Assembly: GCF_009761815.1 (NCBI RefSeq)
Contig: NZ_RWIN01000125.1
Span: 50,713-114,712 of the forward strand
Reading direction: 5' to 3'
DNA length: 64,000 bases
From: Pseudomonas sp. PB120
Lineage (GTDB): Bacteria > Pseudomonadota > Gammaproteobacteria > Pseudomonadales > Pseudomonadaceae
Shown here: one piece after another, positions 17,915 to 26,404 of the stretch
How the letters are laid out: every line of letters begins with the position of its first letter
Position numbering within the stretch: the first letter of the stretch is position 1
The notes under the pieces: model-generated
Database searches by the model: none
Told to the model about the DNA's origin: nothing
What the model saw: only the letters and a program-made list of their open reading frames with translations
Made by a program: the position numbers and the translations under genes

Positions 17915-19126
17915 CTACTCCGCACCCTGAACGCTGGGTTTCTCATTCGAAAACAGCGGCAGGATCAGCTGCGCGCACGTGCCGCGACCGGGTCGCGAGC
18001 GCAGCTGCAATTCACCTTGATGAGCTCGCGCCACAGCCTTGACCACGGTCAGCCCAAGGCCGGTCCCGGTGGTTTTGGTGGTGAAAAAAGGCTCACCCAA
18101 ACGCGCCAGCACCTTGCTGTCGATGCCACTACCGCTGTCACTGACACACAGGCGCAGGGCGTTGTCGCGGGTATAGAGATGGACTTTCAGACGCACATTG
18201 CCGGCACTGGCCTGGATGGCGTTCTCGATCAGGTTGAGGATCGCGCCGACCAAGGTGTCGCGATTACACAACAACTCACCCGCATGGCTGTCGCACTGCC
18301 AGCGGACCGGCAGATCCTGAACGTGAGTCAGCGCTGCCGCTTGCAGCGCCTGCATCAACAGCTTCGGCGTGACGCGATCCGTCAGCGGCAACTCACCGCG
18401 AGCGAACACCAGCATGTCGCGAACCTGATGCTCCAGCTCGTGCAGACGCTCTTTCAGGCGCCCGGCAAATCGTTGCTGGGTGGCGACCGGCAACGCTTGC
18501 TCAGTCAAATGACTGGCGTAGAGCAGCGCTGCGGACAAGGGCGTACGGATTTGATGAGCCAGCGATGCGACCATTCTGCCGAGGGACGACAAGCGCTCGT
18601 GCCGCGCCAGTTGATCTTGCAGGTGCCGGGTTTCAGTCAGGTCATTGAGCAACACCAACTGACCGGGCTCTGCGTCCAGCGAGCGAGTCGCGATGGAAAG
18701 ACGCCGACCGTCCTTGAGGGAGATTTCGTGACCGTCGTCCTCACGCGGCGCAAAACAACGCGCAATCACATGGCGCCACAACTCGCCTTCGAGGGGCAGG
18801 CCGAGCAATTCAATGGCAGCGGGGTTGGCTTCGCGAACGATGCCTTGGGCATCGATGACAATGACGCCGCCCGGCAACAGATCCAGAAGGTTTTGCAGCC
18901 GGTTGGCCAGGCGTTCTTTTTCCGCCAGTTCCTGCATGCGTTGGGCGCTGACGACTGCCAGTTCACCCTTGAGCTCGGTCACCCGGGCTTCGAGCATGCT
19001 GTAGGAGTCAGTCAACTGGCTCGACATTTGGCTGAACAGCGCGAATGCCTGCTCGAGGCCAAGCCGGCTTGCCTGCTCTACGGACGTAGCGTCAGGGACA
19101 TAAGATATCTGGGCGGCTTGGGGCAT
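17915..19126 (-). CDS. fleS: flagellar sensor histidine kinase FleS
   Basis: Soluble PAS-containing histidine kinase with no transmembrane segments. A coiled region and PAS domain (about 60-170) precede the HisKA box (SLAHQIRTPLSAALLY) and HATPase motifs (LIENAIQASAGNV, SDSGSGID, TTGTGLGL). It phosphorylates FleR. I favour the start at 19126 (MPQAAQISY, 403 residues), similar to P. aeruginosa FleS length as I remember it; an upstream ATG at 19153 gives 412 residues but has no ribosome site and only about 15 nt of leader after the predicted promoter. Confidence 0.93.
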   Translation of the reverse strand: MPQAAQISYVPDATSVEQASRLGLEQAFALFSQMSSQLTDSYSMLEARVTELKGELAVVSAQRMQELAEKERLANRLQNLLDLLPGGVIVIDAQGIVREANPAAIELLGLPLEGELWRHVIARCFAPREDDGHEISLKDGRRLSIATRSLDAEPGQLVLLNDLTETRHLQDQLARHERLSSLGRMVASLAHQIRTPLSAALLYASHLTEQALPVATQQRFAGRLKERLHELEHQVRDMLVFARGELPLTDRVTPKLLMQALQAAALTHVQDLPVRWQCDSHAGELLCNRDTLVGAILNLIENAIQASAGNVRLKVHLYTRDNALRLCVSDSGSGIDSKVLARLGEPFFTTKTTGTGLGLTVVKAVARAHQGELQLRSRPGRGTCAQLILPLFSNEKPSVQGAE

Positions 19127-19178
19127 CGTGCTCACTCGCTGGCTGACCGTCATTTAAACGGAACGTTGCGAGGGACTT

Positions 19179-19194
19179 AGCAATACCCGTGCCT
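19179..19194 (-). promoter_or_regulatory. sigma54 (RpoN) promoter of fleSR
   Basis: The minus strand reads AGGCAC-GGGTA-TTGCT, with GG and GC correctly spaced. It lies between fleQ and fleS, consistent with the known FleQ/RpoN control of fleSR. Confidence 0.82.
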
Positions 19195-19235
19195 AAAAAA
19201 AACTGCCTACAAATGAATGACTTGAAAAACAGGCG

Positions 19236-20711
19236 TCAATCATCCGCCTGTTCATCACCGTCACGACGACTCATGCCGTACTTGCGCATCTTCTCCACCA
19301 GGGTGGTGCGTCGAATACGCAAGCGCTCTGCCGCACGCGCCACGATGCCATTGGCATCATCCAGCGCCTGCTGAATCAGCCCTTGCTCCAGGCCACCGAG
19401 GTAGTCCTTGAGGTCCAGGCCTTCCGGCGGCAACATCGCGCCGGCAGAGAAATCCGGGGTGTGACCGTTGATGGCCACGCGCTCTTCGAGATCGCTGCGC
19501 AGGCTGTCGACCAACTGCTCGTCTTCATCGTCGACGTAGCGGAATTTCTTCGGCAACTCGACCACGCCGATCACGCCGTACGGATGCATGATCGCCATGC
19601 GTTCCACCAGGTTGGCGAGCTCGCGCACGTTACCCGGCCAGCCATGACGGCACAGCGACATGATCGCTGCGGAGTTGAAACGGATCGAACCACGCTTCTC
19701 GTGCTCCATGCGCGAGATCAATTCGTTCATCAGCAACGGAATGTCTTCGACGCGTTCGCGCAACGGTGCCATCTCGATCGGGAACACGTTCAGGCGGTAG
19801 TACAAGTCTTCGCGGAAGGTGCCGATCTCGATCATGCTTTCGAGATTCTTGTGGGTCGCGGCGATGATGCGCACGTCAACGCTCTGGGTCTTGTTGCTGC
19901 CCACGCGCTCGAAGGTGCGCTCCTGCAACACGCGCAGCAACTTGACCTGCATCGGCAGCGGCATGTCGCCGATTTCGTCGAGGAACAGCGTGCCGCCGTT
20001 GGCCAGCTCGAAACGCCCGGCACGGCTGGTGATCGCCCCGGTAAAGGCGCCCTTCTCGTGGCCGAACAATTCGCTTTCCAGCAACTCGGCCGGGATCGCC
20101 CCGCAGTTGACGGGTACGAACGGCGCTTCGCGGCGCTTGGAGTGATAGTGCAGGTTGCGCGCAACCACTTCCTTGCCGGTGCCGGACTCACCGAGGATCA
20201 GCACGCTGGCATCGGTGTCGGCGACTTGCTGCATCATCTGGCGGACGTGTTGAATCGCCCGGCTGGTGCCGACAAGGCTACGGAAAAGATTGGGCTCACG
20301 GTGGCGACCGCGCTCGCGGGCCTGGTCGTACATCTCGCGATAGACCTGGGCACGGTGCAGCGAGTCGAGCAGTTTGCTGTAGCTGGGTGGCATTTCCAGG
20401 GTCGACAGCACTCGACGGCGCTGGTCGTCCGGCAGGTCAACGGAAGAATTATCGCCCATTAACAAAACCGGAAGGAACTCATCCCAGGTAGAGAGTGTCT
20501 TTAACAAGCCCGGAAGTGCACCAGGTGCATTGACCGTTCCAATGAGGACACAGATCACTTCACGACTTGACGACAAAGAGCCGACAGCCTGCTGCCAGTC
20601 ATGGCTCCCGCAGGGTAAATTTTCTTCACCGAGAAAATTCAAGATCACCGCCAAATCGCGGCGACGGACGCTATCGTCATCAATCAGCAGAATTTTGGTT
20701 TCACGCCACAT
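19236..20711 (-). CDS. fleQ: flagellar master regulator FleQ
   Basis: FleQ of 491 residues, a sigma54 enhancer-binding protein. The N-terminal receiver-like domain (1-120) is degenerate: it keeps LLIDDD but lacks a clear phosphoacceptor, as is known for FleQ. The AAA+ domain (about 140-375) has GESGTGKE, GAFTGAIT and LFLDEIGDM, and a Fis-type helix-turn-helix ends the protein (AERLRIRRTTLVEKM). FleQ starts the flagellar cascade and, through c-di-GMP binding, controls exopolysaccharide genes. A GGGAAG ribosome site precedes the ATG. Confidence 0.98.
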   Translation of the reverse strand: MWRETKILLIDDDSVRRRDLAVILNFLGEENLPCGSHDWQQAVGSLSSSREVICVLIGTVNAPGALPGLLKTLSTWDEFLPVLLMGDNSSVDLPDDQRRRVLSTLEMPPSYSKLLDSLHRAQVYREMYDQARERGRHREPNLFRSLVGTSRAIQHVRQMMQQVADTDASVLILGESGTGKEVVARNLHYHSKRREAPFVPVNCGAIPAELLESELFGHEKGAFTGAITSRAGRFELANGGTLFLDEIGDMPLPMQVKLLRVLQERTFERVGSNKTQSVDVRIIAATHKNLESMIEIGTFREDLYYRLNVFPIEMAPLRERVEDIPLLMNELISRMEHEKRGSIRFNSAAIMSLCRHGWPGNVRELANLVERMAIMHPYGVIGVVELPKKFRYVDDEDEQLVDSLRSDLEERVAINGHTPDFSAGAMLPPEGLDLKDYLGGLEQGLIQQALDDANGIVARAAERLRIRRTTLVEKMRKYGMSRRDGDEQADD

Positions 20712-20817
20712 GCAATAGCAACTTCCCTAGTCAACTCAATGCCCGAAATGATGGGGCAAGCTAGACGCTTGCAGACACGTTACGCCTGTAGACGCCTGAA
20801 ATCTGGAACCAGCCACT

Positions 20818-20846
20818 AGTTAAGTCAAAAAACCGTGCACAGTCAA
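20818..20846 (-). promoter_or_regulatory. candidate sigma70 promoter of fleQ
   Basis: The minus strand reads TTGACT, 17 nt, TTAACT. The predicted transcript starts about 100 nt before the fleQ ATG. P. aeruginosa fleQ is known to use sigma70 and to be repressed by Vfr; I did not find a convincing Vfr site. Confidence 0.55.
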
Positions 20847-20884
20847 ATTTATGGCGCACTTAGTTTGGATTAACAGAGGATTAA

Positions 20885-21181
20885 TTAACCAAACAGATGG
20901 TAAACCTTTGCGGCGTTCTGTGCTTGATGGATCTGCGACATCTCGTCGACAATCGCCTGCCTTTCCCCCATGGCCGCCTCGAGCAGCTGCTTGTACACCC
21001 CCAGCAACTCCTCAAGGTTAACGCGCAACGCGGCCTCATCCAGCATCGCCTCACTCAAGACGTCTTCCATGCAGGAACGGCAAGCCAGGTCCAGTTCACC
21101 AATGGCTTCCCAGTTGCGCTCGGCCAATGCACCGACCAACGCTTCGCGGGTCTGTTCGATTCGCTGCAATACAAGACTCAT
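20885..21181 (-). CDS. fliT: FliT-like flagellar chaperone
   Basis: A 98-residue helical protein directly after fliS. I start it at MSLVLQRIEQTREAL because GAGGAG lies 8 nt upstream; a longer frame to 21265 would overlap fliS. Sequence features are weak (helical, Gln/Glu/Arg-rich) and the assignment rests mainly on position after fliD-fliS. It would be a chaperone for the cap protein FliD. In P. aeruginosa the gene at this position is a second small fliS-like protein. Confidence 0.75.
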   Translation of the reverse strand: MSLVLQRIEQTREALVGALAERNWEAIGELDLACRSCMEDVLSEAMLDEAALRVNLEELLGVYKQLLEAAMGERQAIVDEMSQIHQAQNAAKVYHLFG

Positions 21182-21191
21182 GGTGATCTCC

Positions 21192-21587
21192 TCAAAACTG
21201 CGGACTTGGCTCTGCGATGCCGTCCCAGCCGTCTTTGACGGTGCGAAGCAGATCGGCGACTTCATCCAGGATCACTGGATCGGTCTTGATGTTGGCCTCT
21301 GTCAGGCGCTGCATCATGTAGACGTAGAGATTATCCAGGCGCTCGACTTCGTCGGCCTTGTTCTCAAGATCCAGGCCCTCGCGCAGGCCGCCAATGATGC
21401 CAATGGCCTTGCTGATCAAGACACCTTTACCCGGAATGTCGTTACGCTCCATGGCCCCTTTGGCCTGAGCGATGCGATCCAGCCCACCCTCCATCAGCAT
21501 CTGCACCAGACGGTACGGACTGGCCTCGGAGACTTGAGCTTGCGCTCCAACTTTCTGATATTGCCGAAGGGCCAACATCGGATTCAT
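21192..21587 (-). CDS. fliS: flagellin export chaperone FliS
   Basis: FliS of 131 residues. The N-terminus MLALRQYQKVGAQAQVSEAS and PYRLVQMLMEGGLDRIAQA, followed by KGVLISKAIGIIGGLREGLD, match the FliS helical bundle. It binds the disordered C-terminus of flagellin in the cytoplasm and prevents premature polymerisation. It begins 10 bp before fliT and is separated from fliD by a strong terminator, so it may rely on read-through or a promoter I cannot identify. Confidence 0.95.
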   Translation of the reverse strand: MNPMLALRQYQKVGAQAQVSEASPYRLVQMLMEGGLDRIAQAKGAMERNDIPGKGVLISKAIGIIGGLREGLDLENKADEVERLDNLYVYMMQRLTEANIKTDPVILDEVADLLRTVKDGWDGIAEPSPQF

Positions 21588-21666
21588 GTTCTTACCTCAT
21601 CACAACTCTAGGGCTCGCCTGACCAATATATCGTCGGCGAGTCAAAAAACTTTATAGCAGAAGACA

Positions 21667-21706
21667 AAAACCCGGCGCGTTCAAAACGCAGCCGGGTTTT
21701 TTTGTA
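21667..21706 (-). terminator. rho-independent terminator after fliD
   Basis: AACCCGGC at 21671-21678 pairs with GCCGGGTT at 21693-21700, and A/T runs lie on both sides. On the minus strand the stem is followed by a U-run, 15 bp or more after the fliD stop. It is symmetric but no plus-strand gene ends here. Confidence 0.85.
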
Positions 21707-21721
21707 CCATAAATTTAACGA

Positions 21722-23164
21722 TCAGGCTTTGGCTTGAGCATTCATGGTGTCGAAGAACGAAGTAATGTTGCTCGCCGTCGCCTTCATCTGCCCGACCAAC
21801 AGGTCCATCGCATTGTACTTGGCGGTCAGCGTTTTCGTCATCGACTCCACGCGCAGATCCAGTGCGGCCTGCTGAGTCGTCAGGTCGGTCTTCTGCTTGC
21901 TCAGGCTCGTGGAGCGCTGGTCCAGGATGCCGCCGGTGGACGCGTACGGGCTCATCGCCGTTTTCATCCGGGCCAGCAGACCGTTGGTGCTGTTCGTACC
22001 GGTGAACAGCGTTTGCACCTGACTGCCCAGCGATTTGTCTTTCATCGCCGTGTTGAACTTGGTGGTGTCAAAGTTCAAGGTACCGGCTTTCTGATCAGTG
22101 GTGATACCCAATTGCGCCAGCACCGACAGTTGCCCACCAGGGCCTGGGGTGGTCAGCTCTTTGCGGATATCGGCAAGGAGCGAACGCGGCAGGGAGTCAC
22201 CGGTCATAGGTGCAGAGACCGTCAGCTTGCCATCAGCGTCGGCAGTGGCCTGTGTCAGCGAGTTAACTGTTTTTACCAGCGTGTTGTAGGCATCGACGAA
22301 CGACTGGATCGACGTCTGCAAACCGGTCGTGTTGGTCGCAACGGTCACGGTCGAAGTGCCCGCAGCCACCAGGGTCATGCTCAAGCCGCTCACCGCCGAG
22401 CTGACGGTGTTGGTTTTGCTGGTCACCGCCAGGCCATCGATCGACAGGCTCGCATCAGTGGCCAACGCACCGATGGTTCCGGAACTGGCCGGATCCGGCA
22501 GGGTCTGCCCCGGGTTCGAAGGATCGGGAATGGTCCCCATCACCTGCGTGCCGTCGATGTTCAGGCCTGCGATACCGCTGACCACCATGTCCGAGCCCTT
22601 GCCGGTCGTGGTCGACCCGATGACCAGCCGCGAGCCGTTGCTGTCAGTGACGATGTTGGCCGAAATACCCTGGGCGCTCAGCGTGGTGTTGATCGCATCG
22701 CGAGTGGTCTGCAGCGTCGCACCGGCAGGAATAGCAACGCTGTAGTCAGTGCCATTTTGACTGATTTTCAGAGTACCAGTCGGAATGGCACTGCTCGCAC
22801 CGCCGGAGAAATTAGCACTGGCAACTTTGGAGCTGGTAGCCAGATTGTTGACTTTGATGGTGTAAGTGCCATTGACGGCGGTGTTGTCAGAGGTCGCGGT
22901 CAGTACTGTGGACGCCGACGACGTCGCTGCGAAACCGCTGAACGAGGGGCTGGTCGCACTGCTCAGTTTATCCATCGCGGCCTGATAGGCGGCCAGGGCA
23001 CTTTTGAGCGCGCCGACACCCGAAATTTTCGCGGTGTTGATCGTGGTCTGGGTTTTGATCTGGTTCTGCTTGGCCGAACTGTCGGCGTTGACCAGTGCGG
23101 TTACGATCGAACTGATGTCCAGGTTGGAGCCAAGGCCCGTACCGGTTGTAATTGGACTTGCCAT
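21722..23164 (-). CDS. fliD: flagellar filament cap protein FliD
   Basis: FliD (HAP2) of 480 residues. The N-terminal GLGSNLDISSIVTALVNADS and the C-terminal coiled coil (LDLRVESMTKTLTAKYNAMDLLVGQMK) are the conserved D0/D1 regions; the Thr/Ser/Gly-rich centre is the variable head. I chose the ATG at 23164 because GGGAG lies 6 nt upstream; the ATG at 23170 would touch the ribosome site. The protein caps the growing filament and can act as an adhesin. Confidence 0.97.
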   Translation of the reverse strand: MASPITTGTGLGSNLDISSIVTALVNADSSAKQNQIKTQTTINTAKISGVGALKSALAAYQAAMDKLSSATSPSFSGFAATSSASTVLTATSDNTAVNGTYTIKVNNLATSSKVASANFSGGASSAIPTGTLKISQNGTDYSVAIPAGATLQTTRDAINTTLSAQGISANIVTDSNGSRLVIGSTTTGKGSDMVVSGIAGLNIDGTQVMGTIPDPSNPGQTLPDPASSGTIGALATDASLSIDGLAVTSKTNTVSSAVSGLSMTLVAAGTSTVTVATNTTGLQTSIQSFVDAYNTLVKTVNSLTQATADADGKLTVSAPMTGDSLPRSLLADIRKELTTPGPGGQLSVLAQLGITTDQKAGTLNFDTTKFNTAMKDKSLGSQVQTLFTGTNSTNGLLARMKTAMSPYASTGGILDQRSTSLSKQKTDLTTQQAALDLRVESMTKTLTAKYNAMDLLVGQMKATASNITSFFDTMNAQAKA

Positions 23165-23247
23165 GTACATCTCCCTAAATGTCTGCCGCCGGTCTTTTGA
23201 CCGATCACGCCGTCATATCAACGCACAAACACGATTCATGCCAGCTG

Positions 23248-23604
23248 TCAGGCTTTGGCGTCAAACAGCACGTTGCTTGCAGTGTTCAAACTTTCCGCCA
23301 GCTTCAAGGCTTCTTCGGAAGGGATCTGTCGCACCACTTCACCGGATTCCGTGGCAATCACTTTAACAACCACTTTTCCGGACGCCTCATCAATCGAGAA
23401 TTCCAGATTCCGCTTGATCGACTGGACGAACTTCTCGATTTCCTGCACAGCCAGTTTCAGCTTGTTCGGATCCGAGTCTTTACTGCCAGCCACCGACTGA
23501 TCGGTATCGCTTGCGCTGTAGGAAACGCCAGCCGATTGAGCAACCGCCGCGTTCGCCGGTTGAGCCGCCGGGTAAGACAAGTTCAGCTTTACGCTCATGT
23601 CCAT
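23248..23604 (-). CDS. flaG: flagellar protein FlaG
   Basis: FlaG of 118 residues from the ATG at 23604 (MDMSVKL), with AGGAG 8 nt upstream; ATGs at 23610 and 23598 are alternatives. The C-terminal half carries the FlaG signature: FSIDEASGKVVVKVIATESGEVVRQIPSEEALKLAE. It affects filament length in several species. It lies downstream of the fliC terminator and 83 bp before fliD. Confidence 0.93.
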   Translation of the reverse strand: MDMSVKLNLSYPAAQPANAAVAQSAGVSYSASDTDQSVAGSKDSDPNKLKLAVQEIEKFVQSIKRNLEFSIDEASGKVVVKVIATESGEVVRQIPSEEALKLAESLNTASNVLFDAKA

Positions 23605-23623
23605 GTCCATCACTCCTGAAACT

Positions 23624-23659
23624 AAAAAGCGAGAGAGCACGACAAGCGCACTCCCCCGC
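23624..23659 (-). terminator. rho-independent terminator after fliC
   Basis: On the minus strand a 12-bp stem with several G-U pairs (GCGGGGGAGTGC with GTGCTCTCTCGC) is followed by TTTTT at 23624-23628. It starts 15 bp after the fliC stop and should limit read-through into flaG. Confidence 0.75.
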
Positions 23660-23674
23660 TAAAACTCAACCGAA

Positions 23675-24526
23675 TTACTGAAGCAGTTTCAGTACAGCGG
23701 AAGGCAACTGGTTGGCTTGAGCCAGAACAGCGGTGGAAGCTTGTTGCAGAGTTTGCTGTTTGGTCAGGTTGGCAGTTTCAGCAGCGAAGTCGGTGTCTTG
23801 TACACGACCCAATGCAGCAGAGGCGTTTTCGTTAACGTTCTGCAGGTTGGAGATGGTGCTGGTCAGACGGTTTTGCGAAGCACCGAGGTTGGCGCGGACG
23901 GCGTTGACTGTTGCCAGAGCCGAGTCGATCGCGGTGATTGCACCGTCGATTGCCGAGAAAGCAGCAGCCGAGGTAGCACCAGTCAGAACAGTAGTACCCG
24001 AACCAACAGACAGGCTGGAAGCAGCGAAGCTGGTGCTCAGGGTCAGGGTGATCTGGTTGTTGGTACCGGTGTTGGAACCTACTTGCAGAACCATCGAACC
24101 AGCCGAACCGTCCAGCAGGTTTTTGCCGTTCAGGTTGGTGCTGGAAGCGATACGAGTGATCTCGTCCGACAGCTGGATGAATTCGGCGTTGGTTGCGGTA
24201 CGGTCAGCAGTGATGTTGGTACCGTTACGGGCTTGAACAGCCAGTTCACGCATACGCTGCAGAATGTTGGTGGTCTCTTGCAGCGCGCCTTCAGCGGTCT
24301 GCGCCATCGAGATACCATCGTTGGCGTTTTTGATGGCTACGGTCTGACCACGGATCTGGCTGGTCATACGAGTAGAGATCTGCAGGCCGGCGGCGTCGTC
24401 TTTAGCGCTGTTGATTTTCAGGCCGGAAGACAAGCGAGTCATGGAGGTCGACAGAGCATCCGAAGCACGGCCCAGGTTCTTTTGAACGTTCAGGGATGCA
24501 ACGTTAGTGTTTACGCCTAATGGCAT
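23675..24526 (-). CDS. fliC: flagellin FliC
   Basis: Flagellin of 283 residues, short compared with P. aeruginosa flagellins. The N-terminal D0/D1 (MPLGVNTNVASLNVQKNL) and C-terminal D0 (LAQANQLPSAVLKLLQ) helices are intact; only about 60-70 Ser/Thr/Ala-rich residues (about 150-215) separate them, so the outer D2/D3 domains are nearly absent. Residues 30-51 correspond to the flg22 epitope (core INSAKDDAAGLQI kept). The Ser/Thr-rich centre is the likely target of the adjacent glycosylation island. A GAGGAAT ribosome site and a sigma28 promoter lie upstream. Confidence 0.98.
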   Translation of the reverse strand: MPLGVNTNVASLNVQKNLGRASDALSTSMTRLSSGLKINSAKDDAAGLQISTRMTSQIRGQTVAIKNANDGISMAQTAEGALQETTNILQRMRELAVQARNGTNITADRTATNAEFIQLSDEITRIASSTNLNGKNLLDGSAGSMVLQVGSNTGTNNQITLTLSTSFAASSLSVGSGTTVLTGATSAAAFSAIDGAITAIDSALATVNAVRANLGASQNRLTSTISNLQNVNENASAALGRVQDTDFAAETANLTKQQTLQQASTAVLAQANQLPSAVLKLLQ

Positions 24527-24604
24527 GATGAATTCCTCGTTGGTTGGGTACTGGCTTCCGGCCCTGGCAACCGCCGGGTATGGCCTAGAGAACCTTCGTA
24601 GTAG

Positions 24605-24631
24605 TTATCGTCGCGATTGCAGGTTGCTTGA
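24605..24631 (-). promoter_or_regulatory. sigma28 (FliA) promoter of fliC
   Basis: The minus strand reads TCAAG (24627-24631), 14 nt, GACGATAA (24605-24612), close to the Pseudomonas FliA consensus TCAAG-N13/14-GCCGATA. The expected leader is about 70 nt. Confidence 0.88.
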
Positions 24632-24763
24632 GGGCTTTTTGAAAAAAATTTGCCATCACACTGCCACCCCTAAGAAAACAAAGGCTTGCAAGACACCCGA
24701 GAGAGGAAAAATGACGTCAGAGAATTGCCGGCGACTTCAATCGCATCAACCGGCAATGAACAT

Positions 24764-25036
24764 TCAAACCCGGGACTGGCCCGTTTCGAGCAAATCAACC
24801 AATTCGTATTCCATCGAGTCCGCCAACCCCAGCCAGTCCTGCGCTTCCTGGGCGGCGAACATCGACATGAGCAATTGCGCCCACTGTTGCTGAATTGCCT
24901 GAGGCATTTGATCGAACAGTGCCTGCGACTTTTCGAAGACATCGACCATGTTTAGCGCCGCCTCGACATCACGCCCCAGACGGAACAACTGCGCGCATTG
25001 GCGGCAATCGCTGATGCAGTGTGCGAACCCGTTCAC
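24764..25036 (-). CDS. unknown small protein coupled to the Maf-like gene
   Basis: A 90-residue protein that starts with GTG overlapping the stop of the upstream gene in a GTGA arrangement; AGGAG lies 8 nt upstream. It has a Cys/His cluster near the start (HCISDCRQC, residues 7-15), then helical segments ending acidic (LADSMEYELVDLLE). No signal peptide or membrane segment. I do not recognise a family. Its position as last gene of the glycosylation island, next to fliC, suggests a partner of the Maf-like protein or of flagellin, but this is inference. Confidence 0.75.
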   Translation of the reverse strand: MNGFAHCISDCRQCAQLFRLGRDVEAALNMVDVFEKSQALFDQMPQAIQQQWAQLLMSMFAAQEAQDWLGLADSMEYELVDLLETGQSRV

Positions 25037-26325
25037 TGTACGAACTCCTGATTGAACGTGGTACCGACAATCATCGCGCCCGCCCGACTGCTGTTGAAAA
25101 AACTTACCTTCGGGTGCCCGGCGATGTAGCGCTCCAGTTCGCACAGGTAACTGCGGAAATTCAACTGCGTGCTGACCCGCTGGCCATTGCCGTCGAGCAC
25201 CCAGTGCCGGGCCTGGCTCACGCCCGGCCCCAGGTCGCCATCGCCCCAGCCGGCATGGGTTTTATTCATGGGGAACGCAAAATCGGCGCCGAACAGGGTG
25301 ATGCGGTCCGCGCCCATTTTCACCGCGAGGTCCACCGCCGGATGAATCACGCTGCCGCCCACGTACAGCTCAGCCTTGGGTAGCGCCTGACGCAACGCGG
25401 CATAAACCGGGCTGGCGGAGTACCCGACGTAACGGGCACCTTGCCAGGCGGCCAGGACCTGCGGGTCGCTCAGGGGCAAATAGACCAAGGGGATGTCGCC
25501 CGTGTCCTCGGGCGGCAAGTGCCTGAAGCCGATGCGCTGGTCGATGCTGACCACGATGTCCGGCGCAATGCCGTGCTCGCGCAAGGGACGGTAGGCGGTG
25601 TCGACGCTGATGAACAACGGCCGAGGTTCTTGCTCGCGGATGGCACGAAGCTGTTCGAAGTGGTGTTCGAGGCTAGGCCCCGTGGCGATGACGTACACCT
25701 CTCGCCCTGAGCAGGTCGAGAACAGCTCAGCAACGTCGGCGTCCTGGCTGACGAGTTCAAGACTCTCTTCCAGTCGCTGAATGATCTCCGGAGAGTTCGG
25801 ATCGAACTCGCGATTGTTGAAGGCCAGGTGCACTTCGCTGATCAGCCGATCACGGATCTTCGCGTTGAAGTCGTCCGCCAGCAGCATCTCGGCGGGCAAG
25901 GCAAAAAACGGCATGTAGATGTCCGGCGCATCACCGGCGTACCTCAACTCGATCCGCGGGTCGTTGAGCCAGTGCTGTTGATCGAGCAACTGCAGGGTCA
26001 ACCGGAAAATCGCGCCGTTGAGGATATGCACGAACACACGCTGAATATCGGCGTTTTCAAGCAGTACGGTCGGCAAGTCGCCCAGGCCCGTGCCATAGAC
26101 GTGCACCACTGGGGCGTCCGACGGCAGGCTGGCAGCCTGCAGGCGTGCTTCACGCGTGCGGTCATGGCGACTGGTGAGCTGAATGCCGGAAATGCTCAGG
26201 GTCGAGCCCAGGCCTTCCACCAGTTCAGCCTGCTCTTGCATGCTGCGTTCAGTGATCAAGCGCGCAAACAGCGCCGGCCAGCGTCGCTCTATCACCTGAG
26301 CATTGTGGTCAAAGCTGTCGCTCAT
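25033..26325 (-). CDS. Maf-type motility accessory factor (DUF115 family)
   Basis: A 430-residue protein of the DUF115/MptE-like family. The diagnostic block is YVIATGPSLEHHFEQL, FISVDTAYRPLREHGIAPDIVVSID and the later GADRITLFGADFAFP. Maf proteins in Campylobacter, Aeromonas and Clostridium are needed for attaching pseudaminic/legionaminic-type sugars to flagellin. A complete pseudaminic pathway lies next door, which fits. The ATG at 26325 (MSDSF) has GAGG upstream; a TTG 21 bp earlier is less likely. It lies just downstream of a strong terminator, so its promoter is unclear. Confidence 0.9.
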   Translation of the reverse strand: MSDSFDHNAQVIERRWPALFARLITERSMQEQAELVEGLGSTLSISGIQLTSRHDRTREARLQAASLPSDAPVVHVYGTGLGDLPTVLLENADIQRVFVHILNGAIFRLTLQLLDQQHWLNDPRIELRYAGDAPDIYMPFFALPAEMLLADDFNAKIRDRLISEVHLAFNNREFDPNSPEIIQRLEESLELVSQDADVAELFSTCSGREVYVIATGPSLEHHFEQLRAIREQEPRPLFISVDTAYRPLREHGIAPDIVVSIDQRIGFRHLPPEDTGDIPLVYLPLSDPQVLAAWQGARYVGYSASPVYAALRQALPKAELYVGGSVIHPAVDLAVKMGADRITLFGADFAFPMNKTHAGWGDGDLGPGVSQARHWVLDGNGQRVSTQLNFRSYLCELERYIAGHPKVSFFNSSRAGAMIVGTTFNQEFVQ

Positions 26326-26343
26326 ATCGCCTCGCTCGCCATA

Positions 26344-26387
26344 CAAAAAAAATAGCGCTCAAGATTACACCTTGAGCGCTATTTTTT
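26344..26387. terminator. bidirectional rho-independent terminator
   Basis: AAAAAATAGCGCTCAAG (26347-26363) pairs perfectly with its inverted copy at 26371-26387 around a 7-nt loop; T-runs follow on both strands. It ends the KAS III-like gene on the minus strand, 18 bp after its stop. Confidence 0.92.
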
Positions 26388-26404
26388 ATGCCACAAAGTT
26401 CACG

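Noticed and set aside
26326..26346. TTG at 26346 as start of the Maf-like protein
   Set aside because: It lies in the terminator's T-run and has no ribosome site; the ATG at 26325 is better.
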